Assembly (NCBI GenBank): GCA_045562575.1
Contig: JBJKVQ010000038.1
Location: 1-21,464 of the forward strand
Direction of reading: 5' to 3'
Source of the DNA: UBA6952 sp045562575
Lineage (GTDB): Bacteria > Chloroflexota > Dehalococcoidia > Lucifugimonadales > UBA6952
DNA length: 21,464 bases
Below are positions 1 to 8,687 of the stretch, in pieces (positions within the stretch are counted from its first letter, which is position 1; each line of letters begins with the position of its first letter). The notes under the pieces are model-generated. The model was not told where the DNA came from. It did not search any database and saw only the letters and a list, made by a program, of their open reading frames with translations. The translations under genes and the position numbers were made by a program.

Positions 1-24
1 ACTCTTCCAATAGTATATATAAAT

Positions 25-53
25 TTGATTTAAATATTACCATATGTTATATT
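25..53 (+). promoter_or_regulatory. Candidate sigma-70-type promoter for rpsO
   Basis: TTGATT at 25-30 and TATATT at 48-53 are separated by 17 bases, matching the bacterial -35/-10 consensus at 4/6 and 5/6. Transcription would start near base 60, giving a leader of about 48 nt before rpsO. The region is very AT-rich, so chance matches are common. No folded S15 autoregulatory element is evident in the short leader. Confidence 0.4.
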
Positions 54-107
54 TTCTTATTGTAATAATAAAGCAAAGTGAAAGTATATAAAAAACCTTA
101 AAGGATT

Positions 108-374
108 ATGGTTACTCAAGAAATAAAGAATTCAGTTATAAAAGATTACCAAAAACATGACACTGATACAGGTTCTTCAGAAGTCCAGATAGCTATATTA
201 ACAGAACGGATTAATAGACTAACAGACCATCTAAGAGCAAATCACAAAGATTTTCAGTGTCGACGTGGTCTCATGCAACTTGTTGGTAGAAGGCGTCGAT
301 TACTTCGTTATGTAAGTCAGAATGACGTTTCTGAATACAGGGCTCTTATTAGCCGTTTAGGCATCAGGAGATAA
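108..374 (+). CDS. rpsO: 30S ribosomal protein S15
   Basis: Small-subunit ribosomal protein that binds the central domain of 16S rRNA and helps assemble the platform. At 88 residues it has the usual family length. Family signatures are visible: TGSSEVQIA near residues 21-29, RINRLTDHL near 34-42, the HKDF..RRGL segment near 46-55 and the basic GRRRRLLRY near 60-68. AAGGA lies at 101-105, only two bases before the ATG at 108. This spacing is tight, but the N-terminus aligns with the family, so the start is kept. It is followed by a hairpin terminator and then pnp; rpsO-pnp is a widely conserved pair. Confidence 0.97.
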   Translation: MVTQEIKNSVIKDYQKHDTDTGSSEVQIAILTERINRLTDHLRANHKDFQCRRGLMQLVGRRRRLLRYVSQNDVSEYRALISRLGIRR

Positions 375-408
375 TACCTCTTCAATTACTGTAGAGGTAT
401 TTTTATTT
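373..408 (+). terminator. Rho-independent terminator/attenuator between rpsO and pnp
   Basis: AATACCTCT at 373-381 pairs perfectly with AGAGGTATT at 393-401, a 9-bp stem with an 11-nt loop, followed by a T-rich run to about 408. The stem begins inside the rpsO stop codon (372-374). With only three G-C pairs it may be leaky, which would suit partial read-through into pnp. Confidence 0.6.
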
Positions 409-458
409 CAGTTTATTTATCAATGTGCTCTCGCTAATTAAAGTTAGGAGTTTTATTT

Positions 459-2636
459 ATGGCCCATATTTTTTCTAAAGTTGTAGGTGGCAAAGAATTA
501 AAAATTGAAGTAGGAAAATTTGCAGAACAAGCTTCAGCTGCTGCATTAGTAACTTATGGCGAATCAGTAGTATTAGCAACAGTTTGTACCGCAGGTGCTA
601 GGGAAGGAATGGATTTTTTCCCCCTTACCGTAGATTATGAAGAAAGACTTTATGCTAACGGTAAAATACCTGGTAGTTTTTTTAGACGAGAAGCTCGACC
701 CCCAACTAGTGCTATTTTAACTTCTCGAGTAACTGATAGGTCAATTAGGCCTTTGTTCCCAAAAGGATTCAGAAATGAAGTACAAGTTATAATTTCTGCT
801 GTTTCACATGATCAAGAAAACCCATTAGATATTCTTGCTATTATTGGAGCATCGGCAGTTTTATCTTTGTCAGAATTACCCTTCAGCGGTCCAGTTGCAG
901 GTTGTCGTATAGGCTATGTAGATTCAGAATTTATTGTAAACCCCACTTACGACCAAATTAATGAAGGTTCTTTAGATTTGACTATATCAAGTACGAATGA
1001 AGCTGTTGTTATGGTAGAGGCTGGTGCATCTGAATTACCTGAAGATATTATTCTCGATGCTTTAGAAAAAGGTAGAGAGGTTAATTCAGAAATAATTGAA
1101 TTCATAGAAGAAATAAAAAATACTTGTGGAAAAGAAAAAATCGAATTTATACCACCCGTTGAAATAGAAGATCTCCAAGAAGATATTAAGAATATGGTTG
1201 GTGATCAAGTTAAATCTATTTTTGACGAAGGTGCTGCTAAAGGTGAGAGAAACGAAGTTTTAGATGATTTGCAAGATGAACTGAATGAAAAGCTAGCAGA
1301 AAAGTACGAGTCAGGAGACATTAAAGAAGGATTCGAAAAAATATTAAAAAAGACAATGAGAAATAAAATTCTAGATGATGGGAAAAGACCAGATGGACGA
1401 GGCTTAGACGAAATACGACCTTTGTCAATTGAAGTTGGAATTTTACCTAGAACACATGGAACAGGTTTATTCCAACGTGGACAGACTCAAGTTTTATCTG
1501 TTGCTACATTAGCAGGATTGAGTATGGCACAAAATTTGGATAATTTAAGTCCTGAAGAAACTAAACGTTATATGCATCATTATAACTTTATGCCATATTC
1601 CACTGGAGAAGTTCGAAGATTAATGACGGGACGAAGAGAAATTGGACATGGAGCATTAGCTGAAAGAGCATTAGAACCAGTGTTACCCTCAGAAGAAGAA
1701 TTCCCTTATGCTATAAGGATTGTATCAGAAATTTTAAGCTCTAATGGAAGCACATCAATGGGTAGTGTTTGTGGAAGTACTCTTTCATTAATGGATGCAG
1801 GTGTACCTATTAAAAGTCCGGTTGCAGGTATTGCTATGGGATTAATTTTATCTGATGATTCAAGTAGCTATGCAGTTTTGACAGATATACAAGGCATAGA
1901 AGACTTCCAAGGGGATATGGATTTTAAGGTTGCTGGATCAAGAGACGGAATTACTGCCTTGCAAATGGACGTAAAAGTTCAGGGAATTAATTTTGAAATA
2001 ATGAAAGATGCATTAGGGAAAGCCAAAGATGCACGTAATCATATATTGGATGCAATGTTAGAAGTAATTGATTCTCCGAGAGTTGATATGAACCCATATG
2101 CTCCTAGAATGATAAAAATTAAAGTTCCTTCTGAAAAAATAGGCACTGTTATTGGGCCTGGAGGAAAAACTATACGAGGTATGATACAGGATTATGGTGT
2201 TTCAATCGATGTGAGCGATGATGGCACAGTGGTTGTTGGTTCTTCTGACCAAAGTAGTGCAGATGCCGCAATATTTGCTATACAATCATTGGTAAAAGAA
2301 ATTGAAGTTGGAGAAATCTATACTGGCAAAGTTACACGTATTATGAATTTTGGTGCGTTTGTTGAAGTTTTACCTGGTAAGGAAGGCTTAGTTCATATAA
2401 GCCAATTGGCTACCCATAGAGTGGAAAATGTCACAGATGAGGTTGATGTAGGTGATGAGATAACAGTATTAGTAAAAGAGATAGATCAGCAAGGTAGAGT
2501 AAATTTATCTAGAAAAGCAGTTTATGCTGATGAATCTGAGGAAAACTCAGATTCTACGGAAGATAAAGATCGAAGTTATAAAGGTAGATCAAATAATAAG
2601 AGACGTGACAGGCCAGATAATAGAAACCGTTTTTAA
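459..2636 (+). CDS. pnp: Polynucleotide phosphorylase (PNPase)
   Basis: Trimeric 3'-to-5' phosphorolytic exoribonuclease of cytoplasmic RNA turnover, releasing nucleoside diphosphates. Its 725 residues carry the full family architecture: first RNase PH core (about 10-145, with FFRREARP near 74-81), alpha-helical linker (about 240-305), second RNase PH core (about 308-520, including DFKVAG and the GITALQMD catalytic segment), KH domain (about 552-612, with GPGGKTIRGM) and S1 domain (about 616-688, with FGAFVEV and GLVHISQ). A charged Asp/Glu/Arg/Asn-rich tail follows. AGGAG at 446-450 stands 8 nt before the ATG. The usual GG before FFRRE is GS here, a minor change. dapB follows after 22 nt. 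Confidence 0.98.
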   Translation: MAHIFSKVVGGKELKIEVGKFAEQASAAALVTYGESVVLATVCTAGAREGMDFFPLTVDYEERLYANGKIPGSFFRREARPPTSAILTSRVTDRSIRPLFPKGFRNEVQVIISAVSHDQENPLDILAIIGASAVLSLSELPFSGPVAGCRIGYVDSEFIVNPTYDQINEGSLDLTISSTNEAVVMVEAGASELPEDIILDALEKGREVNSEIIEFIEEIKNTCGKEKIEFIPPVEIEDLQEDIKNMVGDQVKSIFDEGAAKGERNEVLDDLQDELNEKLAEKYESGDIKEGFEKILKKTMRNKILDDGKRPDGRGLDEIRPLSIEVGILPRTHGTGLFQRGQTQVLSVATLAGLSMAQNLDNLSPEETKRYMHHYNFMPYSTGEVRRLMTGRREIGHGALAERALEPVLPSEEEFPYAIRIVSEILSSNGSTSMGSVCGSTLSLMDAGVPIKSPVAGIAMGLILSDDSSSYAVLTDIQGIEDFQGDMDFKVAGSRDGITALQMDVKVQGINFEIMKDALGKAKDARNHILDAMLEVIDSPRVDMNPYAPRMIKIKVPSEKIGTVIGPGGKTIRGMIQDYGVSIDVSDDGTVVVGSSDQSSADAAIFAIQSLVKEIEVGEIYTGKVTRIMNFGAFVEVLPGKEGLVHISQLATHRVENVTDEVDVGDEITVLVKEIDQQGRVNLSRKAVYADESEENSDSTEDKDRSYKGRSNNKRRDRPDNRNRF

Positions 2637-2658
2637 ATAATATATAGAGTGATTTTTC

Positions 2659-3462
2659 ATGAATAATAATTCAAAAATAAAAGTTATTGTACATGGAGCG
2701 ATGGGAAAGATGGGATTAATCGCTACTGAAGCTATATTACAGGATAGCGATTTATTAATAGCTGGATTTGTTGGATCAAAAGATAGAGGAAAATCTGTAG
2801 AATTAAATCAACAAAACAACTCTGTTCCTTATACAACCGATATATCCTATGCTTTAGATAATTATCACCCAGATGTTGTTATCGATTTGACTAATGCTCA
2901 AGCTTGTATGACAGCAGCAAAAGTATGTAGTTCTAAGTCTATACCTATGGTTACTGGTTCTTCAGGTTTAAATGATAATGATTTGGTTGAATTAGATAAA
3001 TTAGCTAAATCAGGCGATATTGGTATATTGGTTGCTCCTAATTTTGCTCTAGGTGCAGTTGTATTGGATCATATTGCTAATATTGCAGCTGATTTTTTTG
3101 ATTATGTAGAAATTATCGAAACTCATCATGAGCAGAAAATAGATGCTCCTTCTGGTACAGCACTTTCATTGGCGAAATCTTTAAGCAATCGAAAAACATT
3201 CATCCAGCCTCCAACACACAAAGAAACAATCAAAGGTACGAGAGGAGGCGATTACAATACGGTTAATATCCATAGTGTTCGTTTGCCTGGAAAACTTGCA
3301 CAACATGAGGTTGTTTTTGGATCTACTGGACAAACACTTTCATTAAGACATGATACATTGAGTAGGGATTGCTATATTCCAGCTATTTCCTTATCACTAA
3401 AAAAAATAATGAAGATTAAAGGTTTAGTTACAGGATTGGAAACTATTCTAGATCTTAAATAA
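2659..3462 (+). CDS. dapB: 4-hydroxy-tetrahydrodipicolinate reductase
   Basis: Reduces the DapA product to tetrahydrodipicolinate with NAD(P)H, the second dedicated step towards diaminopimelate and lysine. The 267 residues fit the family. Visible are the dinucleotide-binding loop HGAMGKMG (12-19), the catalytic ETHHEQKIDAPSGTA block (154-168; His156/His157 and Lys160) and the GTRGGDYN loop (193-200). The APNFALGAVVL variant (126-136) is the form I associate with Actinobacteria and Chloroflexota rather than the enterobacterial APNMSLG. It lies 22 nt after pnp and 23 nt before asd, with dapA next, so probably one operon. No lysine riboswitch is visible in the short gap upstream. Confidence 0.96.
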   Translation: MNNNSKIKVIVHGAMGKMGLIATEAILQDSDLLIAGFVGSKDRGKSVELNQQNNSVPYTTDISYALDNYHPDVVIDLTNAQACMTAAKVCSSKSIPMVTGSSGLNDNDLVELDKLAKSGDIGILVAPNFALGAVVLDHIANIAADFFDYVEIIETHHEQKIDAPSGTALSLAKSLSNRKTFIQPPTHKETIKGTRGGDYNTVNIHSVRLPGKLAQHEVVFGSTGQTLSLRHDTLSRDCYIPAISLSLKKIMKIKGLVTGLETILDLK

Positions 3463-3485
3463 TATATCTGTGAGGTAATAAATAA

Positions 3486-4505
3486 ATGAAAAATCCTAAT
3501 ATAGTAGTTATAGGAGCTACCGGGACTGTTGGAACAATATTTTTAGATTTGCTGGAAAAAAGGAATTTTCCAATTGGAAATATTAAGGTATGTGCTTCAC
3601 CAAAATCTATTGGAAAAAGTATTAGGTTTAATGGATCAGATCTTATAGTAGAAGAAGTCACGGAGAACATTTTTGACGATGCAGATTTTGCATTTGTTTC
3701 AGCTTCTACTGACGTTAGTAGAAATATTGTACCCATAGCAGCGAGTCGTGGAGCTATTGTGATTGATGATAGTTCAGCATTTAGGATGGAAAAAAAAGTA
3801 CCTTTAGTCATACCAGAAGTTAATGCGAATGATTTGAAAAATCATGAAAATATTGTAGCTATACCAAATTGCTCAACCACACAAATGGTTATGGCACTTT
3901 ATCCTCTACACGTTAGAAATTCGATAAAAAGAGTTGTTGCAGATACATATCAATCAGTTTCGGGTACTGGTGGAAATGCTATGAAAGAATTAGAACAACA
4001 AACTGATCAGATAAATAATGGTTTAAAAACTTCACCAACTGTATATCCACATGAAATTGGATATAACGTAATCCCTCATATAGAAGGATTTTTAGATGAT
4101 GGATATACAAAAGAAGAACGTAAAATGGTTGAAGAGACTCAGAAAATTATGCATGCAGAAAATTTAGCAGTATCTGCAACATGTGTAAGAGTGCCTGTAT
4201 TCGTATCCCATAGTGAGTCTTTACATATTGAGTTTAGTAAATCTATGGAAGTGGATACGGTAAAAGAATTATTATCAAACTTTCCTGGTGTTTCAGTAAT
4301 AGATAATCCGGAACAAAATCTATATCCATTAGCTCGCAATTCAGCAGGATCAGATGAAGTTTATGTTGGAAGAATTAGAAAAGATATATCTACCCCTAAT
4401 GGAATAGCTATGTGGGTGGTTTCAGACAATCTTCGTAAAGGCGCAGCAACTAATGCAATTCAAATAGCAGAAGAAATACTAGCGCAAAACTTATTGCATA
4501 CTTGA
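3486..4505 (+). CDS. asd: Aspartate-semialdehyde dehydrogenase
   Basis: NADPH-dependent conversion of aspartyl phosphate to aspartate semialdehyde, the branch point feeding DapA as well as threonine and methionine synthesis. The 339 residues match the family. The N-terminal nucleotide loop is VIGATGTVG (8-16). The catalytic cysteine is Cys129 in IPNCSTTQ. Substrate and catalytic residues include the SVSGTGG segment (158-164) and R235-VPVFVS-H242. GAGGT precedes the ATG by about 10 nt. The stop codon begins a hairpin that fills the gap to dapA. Aspartokinase is not in the window. Confidence 0.97.
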   Translation: MKNPNIVVIGATGTVGTIFLDLLEKRNFPIGNIKVCASPKSIGKSIRFNGSDLIVEEVTENIFDDADFAFVSASTDVSRNIVPIAASRGAIVIDDSSAFRMEKKVPLVIPEVNANDLKNHENIVAIPNCSTTQMVMALYPLHVRNSIKRVVADTYQSVSGTGGNAMKELEQQTDQINNGLKTSPTVYPHEIGYNVIPHIEGFLDDGYTKEERKMVEETQKIMHAENLAVSATCVRVPVFVSHSESLHIEFSKSMEVDTVKELLSNFPGVSVIDNPEQNLYPLARNSAGSDEVYVGRIRKDISTPNGIAMWVVSDNLRKGAATNAIQIAEEILAQNLLHT

Positions 4506-4543
4506 TTAAATATGATAAACTTGTCTAACTATTCATATTTAAT
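4505..4543 (+). repeat. Inverted repeat (hairpin) filling the asd-dapA gap
   Basis: ATTAAATATGA (4505-4515) and TCATATTTAAT (4533-4543) are perfect 11-bp complements around a 17-nt loop. The stem starts at the last base of the asd stop codon and ends directly before the dapA AAGGAG (4544-4549). There is no T-run after it, so it is not a typical terminator. Folding would bring the asd stop next to the dapA ribosome binding site. A role in coupling or mRNA stability is inference; the stem has only two G-C-type pairs. Confidence 0.45.
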
Positions 4544-4557
4544 AAGGAGTGATTGAA

Positions 4558-5448
4558 ATGGTTGCTTTAGGGCGTTTGTTTACAGCTATGGTAACACCTT
4601 TTGCTTCTGATGATTCAGTCGATTACAAAAATGCTAGACGATTAGCAAATGCATTAGTCAAATCAGGTAGTGACGGATTAGTTGTATCTGGAACTACAGG
4701 TGAATCACCTACCTTATCAACAAGTGAAAAAATGAAACTATTTTCTGAAATCAAAGATGAATTAGGAGATAGTAAAAGTGTTATCGCGGGAACTGGTAAT
4801 TATAGTACTAAGGAAAGTATCGAGTTAAGTGCTGAAGCAAAAAAGGCTGGTGCTGATGCATTATTGCTAGTCGTTCCATATTATAACAAACCAACTCAAG
4901 AAGGTTTGTATCAACATTTTAGAGCGATAGCTGAAAGTACTGATTTACCATGTATTTTATACAATGTTCCTAGCCGTACTATTACCAATTTAAATGCAGA
5001 AACAACACTTCGACTAAGCCAGATATCAAATATTGTTGGGATAAAAGAAGCAAGTTCAGATTTTGATCAAATTTCTTATATAATCGATGGTGCTAGTGAA
5101 GACTTTAAAGTTTGGAGTGGGAATGATTCTGATACTTTTTCTATTATGTGTTTGGGAGGGTATGGAATCATAAGTGTTGCTAGTCATTTAGTAGGCTTGC
5201 AAATAAAATCTATGATACAAATGTTATTAGATGGTAGCATAGGTGGGGCTTTGTCACTCCATCGCAAACTATTACCCATATCTAAGGGATTGTTTACAGT
5301 GGCGAATCCTATTCCAGTGAAATATTGCGTAAATTCGGTGGGATTTCCTGCTGGTCATACTCGTTTACCATTGGATGAAGTAGATGGAACCACAAAAGCT
5401 TTTCTTGAGAATCTACTATCTCAATATTCAATAGACTTACCAGTATAA
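4558..5448 (+). CDS. dapA: 4-hydroxy-tetrahydrodipicolinate synthase
   Basis: Class I aldolase that condenses pyruvate with aspartate semialdehyde, the first committed step of lysine/diaminopimelate synthesis. With the ATG at 4558 the protein has 296 residues, and the key residues fall close to those of the E. coli enzyme: Thr46/Thr47 in GTTGES, Tyr109 in YYNKP, Tyr135 and Arg140 in YNVPSRT, and the Schiff-base Lys163 in GIKEAS. A GTG at 4549 would add three residues, but it lies inside the AAGGAG (4544-4549) that sits 8 nt before 4558, so the ATG is preferred. It completes the dapB-asd-dapA set. Confidence 0.96.
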   Translation: MVALGRLFTAMVTPFASDDSVDYKNARRLANALVKSGSDGLVVSGTTGESPTLSTSEKMKLFSEIKDELGDSKSVIAGTGNYSTKESIELSAEAKKAGADALLLVVPYYNKPTQEGLYQHFRAIAESTDLPCILYNVPSRTITNLNAETTLRLSQISNIVGIKEASSDFDQISYIIDGASEDFKVWSGNDSDTFSIMCLGGYGIISVASHLVGLQIKSMIQMLLDGSIGGALSLHRKLLPISKGLFTVANPIPVKYCVNSVGFPAGHTRLPLDEVDGTTKAFLENLLSQYSIDLPV

Positions 5449-5500
5449 GCAAATATATTTTATAAATTCGTGTGTATGATTAAAAAATTGGAGGATACCT

Positions 5501-6883
5501 ATGAGCTCGTCTGAAATAGACAATACGATTATTAAACAATTAGCAGATTATTTTATAGATGCTCAAAAATCTGATTTACCAGATAATGTTGCCCTAAAGA
5601 CAAAGCATCATATTTTAGATACTTTAGCTGCAATGGTCTCTGGAACTACTTTGCCTCCTGGGGAATTCGCAATCAAGTATGCTAAGTTACAGGGTACTTC
5701 TGATCAGTCCCAAATAATTGGGACTAATTTTTTGACAAATGCGGTAACTGCTTCATTAGCAAATGGAATGTTAGCACATTCAGATGAAACAGATGATTCT
5801 CATGCTGCTTCTGGAACTCATCCAGGCTGCACTATAATTCCTCCAGCTCTAGCTATGGGAGAAAAAAATCAAACTGACGGTAAAACATTTTTGAATTCTA
5901 TAGCATTAGGATATGATATGTGCGCTAGATTTATGAGAGCATTTGGAGGAGGTACATTCCAAAGAATGCATGGAAGAGGATTTAGTAGTCATGCAATTGG
6001 CGGTGTATTTGGTGCAGCAGCTGCTGCTGGAACTCACATTGAATTAGATGAAAAAAAGGTTAGATATTTACTTTCATACACTACTCAACAAGCTTCGGGT
6101 ATTACAGCATGGCAATTAGACCTAGAACATATCGAAAAAGCTTTTGATTTTGCAGGAATGCCTTGTAGAAGTGGTGCCACAGCAGCAACTATGGTTGAAG
6201 CTGGATTTAGTGGAGTTTGGGATGTAATTGAAGGTCAAAATAACTTTTTTGATTGTTTTGCCTCGGAACACTTCCGTTCTGAATTAATTAAGGGTTTGGG
6301 TTCTCATTATGAAATAATGGACACAAATATTAAGAAATATTGTGTAGGCTCTCCAATCCAAGCTCCAGTGGATGCTTTGCTGAATATTGTTAGAGATCAT
6401 GAGGTAAATCCTTCTGACTTAAATAATATGACAGTATATTTAGCACATGGTGATAGTCGCTTAACAAGTGATGCACAAACTATGCCAGATATTAATCTTC
6501 GTTATTTATTAGCTGTAAGTTTATTGGATAGAGGTTTATCATTTGAAGCTGGTCATGATTTTGATCGTATGTCTAATGAAGATGTGGTGCAAATAATGAA
6601 TAAAATTCAAGTTGAAACTGATCCCAGCTTAATTACTCCAGAAAGTCCACGCCAAGGAGTTGTTGAATTTAATCATAATAACGGTGAAAAGTTTCGAAAT
6701 CATGTTGTAGTAGTGAAAGGTGCTATGGAGGATCCCCTTAGTACTGATGAAGTTGAAACCAAAGAAAGACCACTTTTAGAGATGGTTGTAGGAAAAGACA
6801 AAACTGATAAATTAATTGATACAATTTGGAATTTGGAATCCTTAGGAAATGTTAGAGATTTAAGAGAATTATTGCGACCATAG
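5501..6883 (+). CDS. MmgE/PrpD family protein (first copy)
   Basis: Member of the MmgE/PrpD superfamily, whose characterised members include 2-methylcitrate dehydratase and cis-aconitate decarboxylase. The substrate here is unknown. The 460 residues match the family. Motifs include HHILDTLAAMVSG (36-48), the active-site region HSDETDDSH...HPG (93-109) and a KKYCVGSPIQAPVDALL segment in the second half. That last segment marks a subfamily distinct from true PrpD, which has FPAE.HAQ at the comparable place. GGAGG (5490-5494) precedes the ATG by 6 nt. It is 52 nt after dapA; TTACCA (5437-5442) with TATAAA (5461-5466) could be its own weak promoter. Its stop abuts the stop of the next, convergent gene. 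Confidence 0.88.
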   Translation: MSSSEIDNTIIKQLADYFIDAQKSDLPDNVALKTKHHILDTLAAMVSGTTLPPGEFAIKYAKLQGTSDQSQIIGTNFLTNAVTASLANGMLAHSDETDDSHAASGTHPGCTIIPPALAMGEKNQTDGKTFLNSIALGYDMCARFMRAFGGGTFQRMHGRGFSSHAIGGVFGAAAAAGTHIELDEKKVRYLLSYTTQQASGITAWQLDLEHIEKAFDFAGMPCRSGATAATMVEAGFSGVWDVIEGQNNFFDCFASEHFRSELIKGLGSHYEIMDTNIKKYCVGSPIQAPVDALLNIVRDHEVNPSDLNNMTVYLAHGDSRLTSDAQTMPDINLRYLLAVSLLDRGLSFEAGHDFDRMSNEDVVQIMNKIQVETDPSLITPESPRQGVVEFNHNNGEKFRNHVVVVKGAMEDPLSTDEVETKERPLLEMVVGKDKTDKLIDTIWNLESLGNVRDLRELLRP

Positions 6884-7264
6884 CTATTTTGCTCGTCTTG
6901 CTCTAAACATAGTTAACACAAACAATTGAATACAAGACCAAAAGAATCCACCAGACATACTTAATACAAAAACTGTGGAAAGCATTTGTCCTGAGGTTTG
7001 AGAGCCACTTCCTCCAAAAATAGGACCTAGAACAGGGAAAAACAGGGTCACAAATGAAGGAAACAGTATAAATTTTACCTTTATTGTAAGTAGCCTTGAT
7101 ACTAAATACGGAGCTATTCCTGCCCCTCCAATGCTTAAAGCAAATTCGTAAAATTCATATATTCCGTCTGTAGAGAAAAATGTAAGAACACCAAAAAATA
7201 TCAAACAAGAAGTCACTGCGGACAAAGCTCCTGCTGCTAATAGTTTATAAGTTCCAGAACCCAT
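6884..7264 (-). CDS. Small four-helix membrane protein of unknown function
   Basis: I do not recognise this family. The 126-residue product has four likely membrane segments (about 8-30, 42-59, 63-83 and 95-120), a basic C-terminus (RARRAK), and a Gly/Ser-rich loop GGSGSQTSGQ near 84-93. It has no obvious signal peptide cleavage site and no catalytic motif. Its ribosome binding site TAAGGA overlaps the stop codon of the upstream MmgE/PrpD gene (7275-7277) and the genes are 10 nt apart, so the two are probably translationally coupled and may act together. Its stop codon directly touches that of the convergent mmgE/prpD gene at 6883. A transport or anchoring role is only a guess. Confidence 0.7.
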   Translation of the reverse strand: MGSGTYKLLAAGALSAVTSCLIFFGVLTFFSTDGIYEFYEFALSIGGAGIAPYLVSRLLTIKVKFILFPSFVTLFFPVLGPIFGGSGSQTSGQMLSTVFVLSMSGGFFWSCIQLFVLTMFRARRAK

Positions 7265-7274
7265 TACATAATCC

Positions 7275-8657
7275 TTATTTCGTTGCAGTGAGTTCTATAA
7301 TTTCATCTATATCCATTACTGATTCAAGATCCCAAAGTTTTGATAAGAGTTCATTTAATTGATTCTCAGGCAGATCACCATACTGTAGAGCCATAGGGCG
7401 AAATTTATTTTCTAATTGTTCATTAGTCATTAATCTTTCATAATGGCCTAAATGAAAAGCGACTTTTGTAGAAAATTTCTCTCCAGAATTTGTTTCTATA
7501 GATAAAACATTTAATGGTACATCAGGCCATGCTTTAGAAGACTCTTCACCAACCTCAACTTGAATTTTACTCATTAATTCTCTGACATTATCTTTTTTGT
7601 AGTACTCTTCATCATAGTGGCGTATTTCTAAATTACCATCCATTAATGCCACAGCCATAACAAAAGGTAAGCTATGGTCAGCACTTTCTCTAGTTTCCGG
7701 TTTCCATCGTGATATGTCACCACCCATAGCAGATTTTCCTGAAGGAAATGTTTCTAGTAATATTGATTTAATATCCGCTACATTTTTTATATTATCTCGC
7801 AATTCTAAAACTGCTTCGATTGCACTTTGAGAAAAGTATCCTGATGGGAAAGGTTTAACTCGAGCTCTCATGATTTTGAATTCACCACCTTTATTACCGA
7901 ACGGTGGTAATTCAACTTTATTACCAATAGCATTAAAATATCCACCTTCGCCTTCAAAAACAAAATTTGGTCCTGTCATACCTTTTGCAGCAAGCATAGA
8001 ACAAAAAACGCCATTTCTTGATGCATTTCCAACAGCACAGCCCTTCCAGTGTGAAATTTGACCTGTACGTATTTGACCTATAGATAGGTGAGAAGAAACA
8101 GCCAAACTAACTGCATGATCCATTTGTTCTTTATTCAGGCCTAAAACTTTTGCAGACAATACTGACGCAGCCACAAGTCCTAAAGCAGATTGATCCCAGT
8201 GCCTAAAACCTGTAGCTCCTTCAAAAATAGGTGTGTCTGTTAGACCACACAATATCTCGTATCCTAAAACTGTACCCAAAATAACGTCTTTGCCATTACC
8301 ATTAGGTTTTGCACTTGCGGCAGCAAGTGCAGGACCTACCATATCACTAGGGTGACAAGTGGTATATCCAGTATAAGTGTCGTTGTAGTCAAGGTAGCGT
8401 ATCATTGCTCCATTTACAAAAGCTGCTAGGTCAGGTGAAGTTGGTTCAGCAGATCCAAGAACTTTTGAAGGTGTAGTTGAAGAAATTTCTTTAGCTGATG
8501 CTTGCGCTATAATTGCAGGTGGACTTTTACTTGCTCCTAAAGCGCAGCCTATAGCATCAAGAATGAAATGTTTAGCACGTTCCACGACATCTTGTGGAAT
8601 ATCTTCAAATTTTAATTCTTGTGCATATGATGTCATTTTGTCTAAAAATTTATCCAT
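7275..8657 (-). CDS. MmgE/PrpD family protein (second copy)
   Basis: Second superfamily member of 460 residues, clearly diverged from the first. It is closer to the PrpD pattern: HFILDAIGCALG (30-41), RYLDYNDTYTG with CHPSD (87-105), WDQSALGLVAA, and a VKPFPSGYFSQSAIEAVLEL stretch comparable to PrpD FPAE.HAQTA, but with Ser-Gln in place of His-Ala-Gln. The role is likely dehydration or isomerisation of a short polycarboxylate, substrate unknown. GGAGG lies 6-7 nt before the start. It sits 30 nt after ribH in the minus-strand operon and is coupled to the small membrane gene. No methylcitrate synthase or methylisocitrate lyase is adjacent, so prpD is not assigned. Confidence 0.87.
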   Translation of the reverse strand: MDKFLDKMTSYAQELKFEDIPQDVVERAKHFILDAIGCALGASKSPPAIIAQASAKEISSTTPSKVLGSAEPTSPDLAAFVNGAMIRYLDYNDTYTGYTTCHPSDMVGPALAAASAKPNGNGKDVILGTVLGYEILCGLTDTPIFEGATGFRHWDQSALGLVAASVLSAKVLGLNKEQMDHAVSLAVSSHLSIGQIRTGQISHWKGCAVGNASRNGVFCSMLAAKGMTGPNFVFEGEGGYFNAIGNKVELPPFGNKGGEFKIMRARVKPFPSGYFSQSAIEAVLELRDNIKNVADIKSILLETFPSGKSAMGGDISRWKPETRESADHSLPFVMAVALMDGNLEIRHYDEEYYKKDNVRELMSKIQVEVGEESSKAWPDVPLNVLSIETNSGEKFSTKVAFHLGHYERLMTNEQLENKFRPMALQYGDLPENQLNELLSKLWDLESVMDIDEIIELTATK

Positions 8658-8687
8658 TAGATTCCTCCGATGTTTGGTATAAATACT

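Noticed and set aside
4549..4557. GTG start adding three residues to DapA
   Set aside because: The GTG overlaps the AAGGAG that is correctly spaced for the ATG at 4558, and active-site numbering fits the shorter protein.
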